Assembly (NCBI GenBank): GCA_009785705.1
Contig: WQVS01000068.1
Location: forward strand, 1-8,260
Direction: 5' to 3'
DNA: 8,260 nt
DNA from: Coriobacteriia bacterium
GTDB lineage: Bacteria; Actinomycetota; Coriobacteriia; WRKU01; WQUG01
The position numbers were made by a program, and so were the translations under genes. Shown piece by piece: positions 1 through 6,122 of this stretch. The notes under the pieces were generated by a model. The model did no database searches and was not told the DNA's origin. It was given only the letters and a program-made list of their open reading frames with translations. Each line of letters starts with the position of its first letter. The first letter of the stretch is position 1.

Positions 1-3000
1 GCCTGAAGTAGGATTTAACGCACAGCCCAATACGGGCGATGAATATGCCCTGCGCTATGCAAAGTACAGCGAGAAGGCCCGCAAAGAACTCTTCGGTATC
101 GAAGAAGAAATCTGTGTTCTTGACGTAGAAACAACAGGCATCTCACCTGTCTATGAAAGCATCATAGAGATTGCCATTGCAAGGATGCGCGGACCAGAAA
201 TCATCGATGAATATAATGTCTATGTAAATCCTGGCAAACCTATTCCGCGCGAAATAACAGAACTAACAGGCATCAGTGACAAGGACGTGGCAGATGCTCC
301 CCAGATAGGTGACATTGCCAGCGATATTCGTGACTTCATTGGCGATTGCGATATCCTGGCGCACAATGCCAGCTTTGACAGAAGTTTTGTGGAAGCAGCT
401 CTAGGTGATGCAGATTGTGATGCCCTGTCAGGACAGTGGCTAGATTCTCTGGTATTTCTACGTTGTGGTCTGCCTCTGCTGCGCTCTTTCAAGCTAGAAG
501 ATTTAATGCGCGCTTACTGCCCGGAGGAGTACGCCCAGGCGCATCGCGCCATCGCAGACGTACGCGGACTCTGTCACCTATGGCGTGTTGCCCTGGTTGG
601 CCTAAGCTCTCTTGATTCCACAGTTTTGCGCGCCTTACCCGACTTGCTCAAAGACAGCCCAGAGCGTGACTGGATAGCACAGGTCGCAGAACTCTACGCA
701 GGCACAGCAGCAGGCAAGGCTTCCTCCTCAAGTTCAAGAATAGGACTTAAGGCTCTGCGTCAGCAAAAGATTAAAGGGCTTACTCCAGATGACCTATTGG
801 ACGCGCGCGCTAAGGAAGGTATAACTTCTGTAGCAGCAGGAACTATCCAGCAAGACCTATCAGAAGGTGGTCTTGCAGGAAAGATGTACGCTGCCTTCGA
901 ATCGCGCCCTGAACAAGCAGACATGGCAGCAGCCATTCGCGATTCATTCGAGCAGCGCAACCACCTAGTAGTAGAGGCGGGAACAGGGGTAGGAAAATCA
1001 CTGGCTTACCTGGTCTGTCTGGCGCGGTTGGCAGTAGAGAACAGTATTACTGTAGGAGTTGCCACAAAAACCAACGCCCTAACAGACCAGCTCATAGGAA
1101 AGGAGCTTCCTCTGTTGGCGCAGGCACTGGCAGAAGAGGACGTCCAGCTGCGCTATGCGGCATTAAAGGGTTATTCGCACTATCCCTGCTTGCGCAAAAT
1201 CAGCAACTTCCTTTCAGATGACTCAAAACAGAATCGTCTGGCAACTGCGCAGATGTTGGCATGGGTGTCACAGACAGCATGGGGGGAACTCAGTAACGCA
1301 AATCTGCCCTTACCTTATCGAGAGAAGCAGCACTACGCAGCGAATTCAGCAGACTGTTTGCGTAGACGCTGCAGCCATTACTATCAGTGCTACGTTCATG
1401 GCGCACGCAGGACTGCAAAGGGTGCGCATATTGTCATCACTAATCATTCACTGCTTTTTAGGAACAGCGGTACAGAGGGCAAAATACTTCCGCCTATTCG
1501 CTACTGGGCAATTGACGAAGCTCACAGTTTAGAATCAGAGGCCAGAAAACAGCTCTCTCGCAGCTTTGATGAGCGCGACCTAGATGCAGCAGTAAAATTA
1601 ATATCAGGTTCTCGAGGACTCCCTAGGCGACTTTTGTCCGGTGCAGGAAAGTACATGGACAAAGGGGGAGTAGAGAAGGTTGCCACAGAAGTCGATGAAC
1701 TACAAAAGCAACTACAGCAGCTACAAGTTCTTAGCGGAAACTTCTTTGCCTTTGCTCACGATTTGGACAATCATGAAAGCCTGCAATCCAATCCTGCTTA
1801 TGCGACAAGTACTGCAGCAAGAACGCATTGGATTGGTCCAGAGTTACGTGAAAGTGCCGCTTGGGGGACGCTCTGTAGTGTAGGTATGAACCTTGTTGCC
1901 CAGCTGCAAACCTGTCTTGAAGCGGGAAAGAGTCTGACCTCAGCATATAGCGTGCAGCTGATGGAAGACACTCCACCAACAGAGCTCAGCGACTTTGCAG
2001 GCGTGATGGCAATGCTTTCTGCCTATACAGATACTCTAGTTACCGCCATAAATGAACCAGAGGAAAACTTAGTCTATGCATTAAGCTTAAGTCGCGAATA
2101 TCAAGGGAAGCGCACGGCAGCAATTGAAATCTCTCAGCTAGAAGTAGGGGAGAAAATAGCCACAGAGTTCCTAGAGCAAACCGACAGCGCCATCTTTACC
2201 TCAGCAACATTAGCAGTGGGTACTTCCTTCAATCGCTTCGTAAGTGGCGTCGGACTAGACATGCTGGAGCCAGGCACGGAAGGGGTAGGCACTGTAGGTG
2301 CGGACACATCCATACCTCACGCAGGAAGCTCATCGCTTGAAGCTGGGACCCACGATAGCGCAGCGGGCTTCAGCGCAGCAAAGTGGCACACCCTACAGCT
2401 GGCAAGTAGTTACGACCTGGTCAACTTGATGCGCATCTTCGTTCCTGCAGATATCCCCGAGCCGCGCGAATCAGCTTGGACGAAGCAGTTTAGGGGTTTC
2501 CTGAAAGAGGTGCACCTACGCTCGCAGGGTGGTGTGCTGACACTCTTCACTAGTCGAAGGGATTTGCTCAATTGTCGTGACGTGTTGCAGGATGAACTTC
2601 AGCCCAAAGGCATCCCTGTTCTAGCACAGGACGGAATGTTAACCATGCGCGTACTACAGGAGCGCTTCATTGCAGACCCACAAGCATCGCTGCTGGCAAC
2701 TAAATCTTTCTGGGAAGGTTTTGATGCAAGTGGTGACACCCTGCGCTGTATCGTCATCCCTAAACTGCCCTTCGGCAGACCAGACACCCCCTTGTCGCGA
2801 GAGCGCAACCAGGTCTACGGACGAGGAGCCTGGGCACGCTTTGACTTGCCGGAAGCAATACTGGAACTAAAGCAGGCTGTGGGTCGCCTTGTCAGAACGT
2901 CAACGGATAGTGGGATAGTCATTCTTGCTGACACAAGAGTGCTGTCCAAGGGTTATGGCAAAAGGGTATTGGGTGCCCTTCCTGTGCCGGCAGAAATCCA

Positions 3001-3040
3001 CACAATGGATGAGATTTTGAATCAGATTAACAACAGTTAA
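1..3040 (+). CDS. dinG: DnaQ-like 3'-5' exonuclease fused to DinG-type superfamily 2 helicase (5' partial)
   Basis: The reading frame is open from base 2, giving 1012 visible residues. There is no ATG, GTG or TTG codon before the first exonuclease motif, so the start lies upstream. The N-terminal part is a DEDDh exonuclease: VLDVETTG (D41, E43), AHNASFD (D126) and HRAIAD (H181, D186). The rest is an XPD/DinG-like helicase: Walker A AGTGVGKS (326-333), four probable Fe-S cysteines (396, 452, 457, 463), DEAH (505-508), SATL (734-737), SFWEGFD (near 902-908) and QAVGRLVR (958-965). Known DinG proteins unwind DNA 5'-3' during repair and replication-transcription conflicts. Exonuclease-DinG fusions are typical of Gram-positives and are about 900-930 residues in Bacillus and Staphylococcus, so this one is longer. 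Part of the excess is a Gly/Ser/Ala-rich insertion at about 753-794, just after the SATL motif. No frameshift is visible. The assignment is secure; the biochemical activity is inferred. Confidence 0.93.
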   Translation, partial: PEVGFNAQPNTGDEYALRYAKYSEKARKELFGIEEEICVLDVETTGISPVYESIIEIAIARMRGPEIIDEYNVYVNPGKPIPREITELTGISDKDVADAPQIGDIASDIRDFIGDCDILAHNASFDRSFVEAALGDADCDALSGQWLDSLVFLRCGLPLLRSFKLEDLMRAYCPEEYAQAHRAIADVRGLCHLWRVALVGLSSLDSTVLRALPDLLKDSPERDWIAQVAELYAGTAAGKASSSSSRIGLKALRQQKIKGLTPDDLLDARAKEGITSVAAGTIQQDLSEGGLAGKMYAAFESRPEQADMAAAIRDSFEQRNHLVVEAGTGVGKSLAYLVCLARLAVENSITVGVATKTNALTDQLIGKELPLLAQALAEEDVQLRYAALKGYSHYPCLRKISNFLSDDSKQNRLATAQMLAWVSQTAWGELSNANLPLPYREKQHYAANSADCLRRRCSHYYQCYVHGARRTAKGAHIVITNHSLLFRNSGTEGKILPPIRYWAIDEAHSLESEARKQLSRSFDERDLDAAVKLISGSRGLPRRLLSGAGKYMDKGGVEKVATEVDELQKQLQQLQVLSGNFFAFAHDLDNHESLQSNPAYATSTAARTHWIGPELRESAAWGTLCSVGMNLVAQLQTCLEAGKSLTSAYSVQLMEDTPPTELSDFAGVMAMLSAYTDTLVTAINEPEENLVYALSLSREYQGKRTAAIEISQLEVGEKIATEFLEQTDSAIFTSATLAVGTSFNRFVSGVGLDMLEPGTEGVGTVGADTSIPHAGSSSLEAGTHDSAAGFSAAKWHTLQLASSYDLVNLMRIFVPADIPEPRESAWTKQFRGFLKEVHLRSQGGVLTLFTSRRDLLNCRDVLQDELQPKGIPVLAQDGMLTMRVLQERFIADPQASLLATKSFWEGFDASGDTLRCIVIPKLPFGRPDTPLSRERNQVYGRGAWARFDLPEAILELKQAVGRLVRTSTDSGIVILADTRVLSKGYGKRVLGALPVPAEIHTMDEILNQINNS

Positions 3041-3108
3041 GGAGAAGACTCAGGCGGGCTACATTTAGTGCTAAGGTTAGTACGTTTAACGGCATAGAAG
3101 TCTGCATT

Positions 3109-3134
3109 TCTGCATTCCTGAGCAAGCATGCAGA
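3109..3134 (+). repeat. Small inverted repeat in the dinG-ddl gap
   Basis: TCTGCAT (3109-3115) and ATGCAGA (3128-3134) are perfect reverse complements, separated by 12 bases. A second copy of TCTGCAT at 3101-3107 could pair instead. No T-run follows, so it does not look like an intrinsic terminator. It could be an operator or a weak leader hairpin before ddl, or chance. The rest of the 115-base gap shows no convincing promoter. Confidence 0.3.
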
Positions 3135-3155
3135 GTAGGAACAAGCTGCAATTAA

Positions 3156-4190
3156 GTGAATCGAGAGTACATAGTGACTGGCACAACAGACAGGGCTGCA
3201 AAGAGTCCTCAGGCTATAGACATAAGCAGTATGACCATAGTTGTCCTACAGGGCGGAGTATCTGCAGAGCGTGAAGTTTCCCTGCGCAGTGGACACAACA
3301 TTGCCCAAGGTCTGAACGAACTAGGGGCATCGGTAGTCGTAATGGATGCTGCTGACCTTAGTTTCATTGAAAAGCTACGCACAGCTAAGCCAGACCTCGT
3401 ATTTAATGCCTTGCATGGTAAATTCGGTGAAGATGGCACTATTCAGGGACTACTAGAAATACTCGGCATCCCCTACACGGGTAGCGGGGTATTGGCAAGC
3501 TCGCTCGCCATGAACAAGCAGGTCAGTAAAGACATATTTGCAGAAGCTAATCTCACAACACCCAAAGGGGTACTGGTGAGCAAGGACGAACTCCGCATCT
3601 GCGACCAAGAGGGAGCAGGCACCTACTCCTACGCAACACTTGCAGAGAAATTGGGCACAAGAGACCTCGTGGTCAAACCTAATGGGGAAGGCTCCTCTGT
3701 AGGGGTTTCACTAGTGAGCAATGAGGAAGATTTCCGCGCAGGACTCGAGCAAGCTTTAAGTACAGATAGCAGTGCATTAGTAGAAGAGTGCATTCCAGGA
3801 CGTGAGCTTACCGTTGCAGTGCTTGGGGATGCAACAAGCGAAGAAACCTTCGCACTGCCCATCATAGAAATCATCCCAAAGACAGAGTTCTACCACTACG
3901 AAAATAAGTACGCAGCAGGAGCTACGGATTTCACTGTGCCAGCAGACCTAGACCAAAGCATCACCGATGCCTGCCAGCAACTCGCAGTTGCCGCACATAA
4001 GGTATTAGGATGTCAGGGATATTCTCGCAGCGACATACGCCTAAACAACGATGGAGCTCCCTATCTACTGGAGACCAATACTCTACCAGGACTAACAGAA
4101 GGTTCCCTACTGCCTAGAGCAGCCGCAGCAGCGGATATCAAGCTGCCAGAACTCCTCTCTCAAATAATAAAACACGCCCTAACAAAATAA
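3156..4190 (+). CDS. ddl: D-alanine--D-alanine ligase
   Basis: This ATP-grasp enzyme joins two D-alanines in the cytoplasm to make the dipeptide that ends the peptidoglycan stem peptide. Counting from the GTG at 3156 (344 aa), the family motifs are GGVSAEREVSLRSG (33-46, with E38), ALHGKFGEDG (85-94), VVKPNGEGSSVG (172-183), ENKY (249-252), R291/D293, and ETNTLPG (306-312) with the metal ligands E306 and N308, then S317. The K251-Y252 pair matches the tyrosine of D-Ala-D-Ala ligases (Y216 in E. coli DdlB), arguing against a VanA-type D-lactate ligase. The start is uncertain. The GTG at 3156 gives a 25-residue leader not seen in typical Ddl and has only a distant AGGA. The GTG at 3174 has GAGAG six bases upstream. 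The ATG at 3231 aligns with the usual Ddl N-terminus but lacks a visible ribosome site. The function is secure; the first codon is not. Confidence 0.95.
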   Translation: MNREYIVTGTTDRAAKSPQAIDISSMTIVVLQGGVSAEREVSLRSGHNIAQGLNELGASVVVMDAADLSFIEKLRTAKPDLVFNALHGKFGEDGTIQGLLEILGIPYTGSGVLASSLAMNKQVSKDIFAEANLTTPKGVLVSKDELRICDQEGAGTYSYATLAEKLGTRDLVVKPNGEGSSVGVSLVSNEEDFRAGLEQALSTDSSALVEECIPGRELTVAVLGDATSEETFALPIIEIIPKTEFYHYENKYAAGATDFTVPADLDQSITDACQQLAVAAHKVLGCQGYSRSDIRLNNDGAPYLLETNTLPGLTEGSLLPRAAAAADIKLPELLSQIIKHALTK

Positions 4191-4266
4191 GTACCGCAAA
4201 AAATGTATTGTCTGGGGTAAAAATAAGTGTTATTCGTGTTTTTTGAAACTTTTGTTAGCTTTGTTC

Positions 4267-4296
4267 TAGACGCATTAGTTCACTTTGAAGTATCAT
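4267..4296 (+). promoter_or_regulatory. Candidate sigma-A promoter for the rrf2 operon
   Basis: TAGACG (4267-4272) and TATCAT (4291-4296) resemble -35 and -10 boxes, with an 18-base spacer. The -10 box differs from TATAAT at one base; the -35 matches TTGACA at four of six. Transcription would begin near 4303 and give a leader of about 90 bases before the Rrf2 start. An alternative -35, TTGAAA at 4243-4248, has no good partner. This is a by-eye prediction. Confidence 0.35.
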
Positions 4297-4323
4297 TTAA
4301 TTCGAAATGAGATTATTTCAAAG
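4283..4323 (+). promoter_or_regulatory. Nested inverted repeats, possible Rrf2 operator
   Basis: Two perfect dyads are nested here. The inner one is TCATTT (4293-4298), six bases, AAATGA (4305-4310). The outer one is CTTTGAA (4283-4289) and TTCAAAG (4317-4323). The outer arms are not symmetric around the inner dyad (3 bases on the left, 6 on the right). The inner dyad overlaps the candidate -10 box and likely start site, where an autoregulatory repressor would bind. Rrf2 proteins bind palindromes as dimers and often control their own gene. The site does not match any named Rrf2 consensus that I can recall exactly. Confidence 0.4.
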
Positions 4324-4362
4324 CCCTCTTATGTTTAGCTGCACTTATGTAGGAAAACTTTA

Positions 4363-4394
4363 GAGGAGGTCCGCCAACGAAAGGGTACGTATTT
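4363..4394 (+). promoter_or_regulatory. Unusual ribosome-binding region of the rrf2 gene
   Basis: A near-consensus Shine-Dalgarno sequence, GAGGAGGT (4363-4370), lies 24 bases before the ATG at 4395, much farther than the usual 5-10. A weaker AAAGGG (4380-4385) sits nine bases from the ATG and could serve as the working site. In the same frame, between the strong site and the ATG, there is no ATG, GTG or TTG. The Rrf2 N-terminus begins naturally at 4395, so I keep that start. Confidence 0.45.
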
Positions 4395-4826
4395 ATGCTA
4401 ATTACTCGGAGAACAGACTATGCCATTAGAATTATGCGAACAATAGCTGAAAACGATTCTGGTAAACCAATTTCTGTTCGTGAAATAGCAGAACGCGATA
4501 CCATTCCTTATCAATTCGCTCGCCGTATTGCTTATGACCTATCAAATGAGGGCCTTGTAAAGGTTACGCGTGGTGTCCGCGGCGGGGCAGATTTGGCTCG
4601 TCCCGCAGAAGAAATTTCCATGCTGGACATCATCATTGTTGGGCAGGGTGAGCCGATTTGTTCACGCTGTTCGACAGAGGATGTTTGGTGTGAAAACGAA
4701 AGCTCTTGCTCCGTGAAGACAGCCCTTGAAGACCTTGATGTCATCGTTAATGACTACTTAGCCAACCTGACGCTTAAACAGGTTATTCGCCCAACAGAAA
4801 AGCGTCCTTACAGCGTAGAAAACTAG
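4395..4826 (+). CDS. Rrf2-family transcriptional regulator with clustered cysteines
   Basis: The 143-residue length and the opening TRRTDYAIRIM are classic for Rrf2 proteins (IscR, NsrR, CymR, RsrR). A winged helix-turn-helix spans about residues 1-70, with the recognition region around IPYQFARRIAYDLSNEGLV and the wing RGVRGGADLARP (59-70). The sensor loop has C89, C92, C99 and C105. The last two are six apart, as in the IscR/NsrR ligand set; C89-x2-C92 is an added pair. This suggests an Fe-S cluster or thiol switch responding to oxygen, nitric oxide, redox state or iron, but the ligand cannot be read from sequence. A long dimerisation helix follows (about 106-130). The gene lies 19 bases upstream of a TagF-like gene and so is probably co-transcribed with it. 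A dyad over its candidate promoter suggests autoregulation. It is not named more finely because no isc/suf or cysteine genes are adjacent. Confidence 0.9.
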   Translation: MLITRRTDYAIRIMRTIAENDSGKPISVREIAERDTIPYQFARRIAYDLSNEGLVKVTRGVRGGADLARPAEEISMLDIIIVGQGEPICSRCSTEDVWCENESSCSVKTALEDLDVIVNDYLANLTLKQVIRPTEKRPYSVEN

Positions 4827-4845
4827 TACGGAGACACGCGTTGTT

Positions 4846-6024
4846 ATGAAAATACGATTACTCGTATTTGCCGCGTATGCGGCGCGTCCCCTTGCTGTAC
4901 TTTTTTATGCTGCAATAAAGCTTCTTCGTCCTGTTCAGCATAAAATCACTTTTATATCAAGACAAAGTGACCTTACCCCTGTTGACTTCACTTTACTTAT
5001 GCATGAATTAAATCAGCAAGACCGCAGCCTTAAGATTAAGTTGCTTTGCTGCTCTGACGCGACACGCTCAAAACGCTTTCTGGGGCATCTGCGCTACACC
5101 CTTATAGAGCTCTGGCACATTGCCAATTCTTCAGCAGTCATATTAGATGGCTATGCGCTTTCGGTTAGTTATTTTCCTCAGCGAAAAGGTCTCTACGTGC
5201 TGCAAATGTGGCATACCTTGGGAATACTTAAACGTATCTCATGGCAAGCTGTTGATACTCTGGGTGGTCGCGATAGTCGTGTTGCACGTGCATTCCGTAT
5301 GCATGCAAATTACTCAGCCCTTCTTGTCTCTGGCGAAGCCTTCAGAGAAATTTATCGACATGCTTTCAGAACGGCACGCACGCGTATCCAGGTTGTGCCT
5401 CCGCCGCGTGTAGATATTCTGCGCAAGCCTGACATGAATCGTATTGACATGCTGATTATGCAGCACTCAGAGTTCTTTGCACGTACTCCGCTCATATTTT
5501 ATGCTCCGACTTTCCGCGATTGTCCCGAAGCATCACGCAGATGGATTGCAGACCTAAAAGCCCTGCTTGCTGTAGTTGAAGCTAGAGGAGCAACGCTCAT
5601 CCTCAAGACGCACATGCGCGAATGTGCAGGCAATCACGATGAAGGTATGCAGTTGCCAACTTCTCCTAATCTTATTGTTAACCCCGAAGTTGATACTCTA
5701 GATTTACTCGTGATTGTAGACCATGTAATCACAGATTACAGCGGTGTCGCTTTCGAGGCAGCAACGGCAGGAAAACCTCTTTGGTTCTATATTCCTGACC
5801 ACGATGACTATTGTAAAGGACGCGGGCTTAATGTTGACCCTGTGCAGTACATGCCCGATGCTTGCTTTGATGACCCTGAGCGCTTGATGGCTGCCTTGTC
5901 GCAAGCAAGCTTACCCAGCACACAGCAAGAACAGTTCTTGCATGCCTTTGTCCAGCCACAAGAAAAGGCCGGTATCACATCTGCTAAACGGATAGCGCGT
6001 TTAGTATTGCAGAGTATACAATAG
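4846..6024 (+). CDS. CDP-glycerol glycerophosphotransferase family protein (TagF/TagB-like)
   Basis: This family moves glycerol-phosphate (or ribitol-phosphate) from a CDP-activated donor onto a lipid-linked acceptor or growing teichoic-acid-like chain at the inner face of the membrane. The 392-residue protein shows the family landmarks: LQMWHTLGILKR (119-130, with H123), IFYAPTFR (217-224), LKTHMRE (253-259, with H256), and the donor-site block DHVITDYSGVAFEA (292-305), then KPLWFYIPDHDDY (310-322) and KGRGLNVDP (324-332). The two conserved histidines match those considered catalytic in TagF. The N-terminus has a hydrophobic, arginine-punctuated stretch (about 5-27), consistent with monotopic membrane attachment. 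There is no added N-terminal glycosyltransferase domain. The ATG at 4846 follows CGGAGA (4829-4834) and sits 19 bases after the Rrf2 stop. Whether it is a primase (TagB-like), a polymerase (TagF-like) or uses another polyol cannot be decided from sequence. No other teichoic acid genes are visible here. Confidence 0.88.
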   Translation: MKIRLLVFAAYAARPLAVLFYAAIKLLRPVQHKITFISRQSDLTPVDFTLLMHELNQQDRSLKIKLLCCSDATRSKRFLGHLRYTLIELWHIANSSAVILDGYALSVSYFPQRKGLYVLQMWHTLGILKRISWQAVDTLGGRDSRVARAFRMHANYSALLVSGEAFREIYRHAFRTARTRIQVVPPPRVDILRKPDMNRIDMLIMQHSEFFARTPLIFYAPTFRDCPEASRRWIADLKALLAVVEARGATLILKTHMRECAGNHDEGMQLPTSPNLIVNPEVDTLDLLVIVDHVITDYSGVAFEAATAGKPLWFYIPDHDDYCKGRGLNVDPVQYMPDACFDDPERLMAALSQASLPSTQQEQFLHAFVQPQEKAGITSAKRIARLVLQSIQ

Positions 6025-6029
6025 TGAGC

Positions 6030-6043
6030 GGTCAATTGTGACC
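6030..6043 (+). other. Stem-loop 1 in the tagF-like/typA gap
   Basis: GGTCA (6030-6034), loop ATTG, TGACC (6039-6043) form a perfect 5-base-pair hairpin, six bases after the stop codon of the TagF-like gene. It directly abuts the next stem-loop with no gap. It may protect the 3' end of the upstream transcript or form part of a leader for typA. As DNA it could equally be a protein-binding dyad. Confidence 0.4.
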
Positions 6044-6067
6044 TGTCGTGCATATGCCTGCGCGACA
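6044..6067 (+). terminator. Stem-loop 2, possible weak terminator or typA leader hairpin
   Basis: TGTCGTGC (6044-6051) pairs with GCGCGACA (6060-6067) over eight positions including one G-U, with an eight-base loop. This is the strongest hairpin I found between genes. The sequence after it, TCGTTTAAACC, has only a short U-stretch, so termination would be partial at best. It may separate the rrf2 operon from typA, stabilise the upstream message or act in the typA leader. Confidence 0.4.
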
Positions 6068-6100
6068 TCGTTTAAACCAACACAATACAAGAAACTACAA

Positions 6101-6110
6101 AAGAGGTAGG
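6101..6110 (+). promoter_or_regulatory. Ribosome-binding site that sets the typA start
   Basis: AAGAGGTAGG lies 12 bases upstream of the ATG at 6123. It supports that codon over the in-frame ATGs at 6048 and 6054. Those would add about 25 basic residues absent from TypA proteins and would place the start inside stem-loop 2. Confidence 0.6.
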
Positions 6111-6122
6111 TATAGCATCACA

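Noticed and set aside
1218..1532. A 104-codon + strand frame inside dinG
   Set aside because: It overlaps the Fe-S and DEAH region of dinG in another frame. Its translation looks like a shifted reading of that conserved sequence.
3156..4190. VanA-like D-Ala-D-Lac ligase (glycopeptide resistance)
   Set aside because: The K-Y pair at 251-252 and overall motifs match D-Ala-D-Ala ligases, and no vanH/vanX-like genes are next to it.
4217..4244. Possible intrinsic terminator after ddl (AATAA-GTG-TTATT then a T-run at 4239-4244)
   Set aside because: The only stem is five A-T pairs with no GC core, and the T-run is offset from it. It is too weak to call.
4347..4352. ATG in frame with rrf2 upstream of the strong Shine-Dalgarno
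   Set aside because: It is followed at once by TAG, so it cannot start the gene.
6048..6122. N-terminal extension of TypA from an ATG at 6048
   Set aside because: It adds 25 basic, low-complexity residues not found in TypA, overlaps stem-loop 2, and has no ribosome site. The ATG at 6123 gives the standard 605-residue protein with AAGAGGTAGG upstream.
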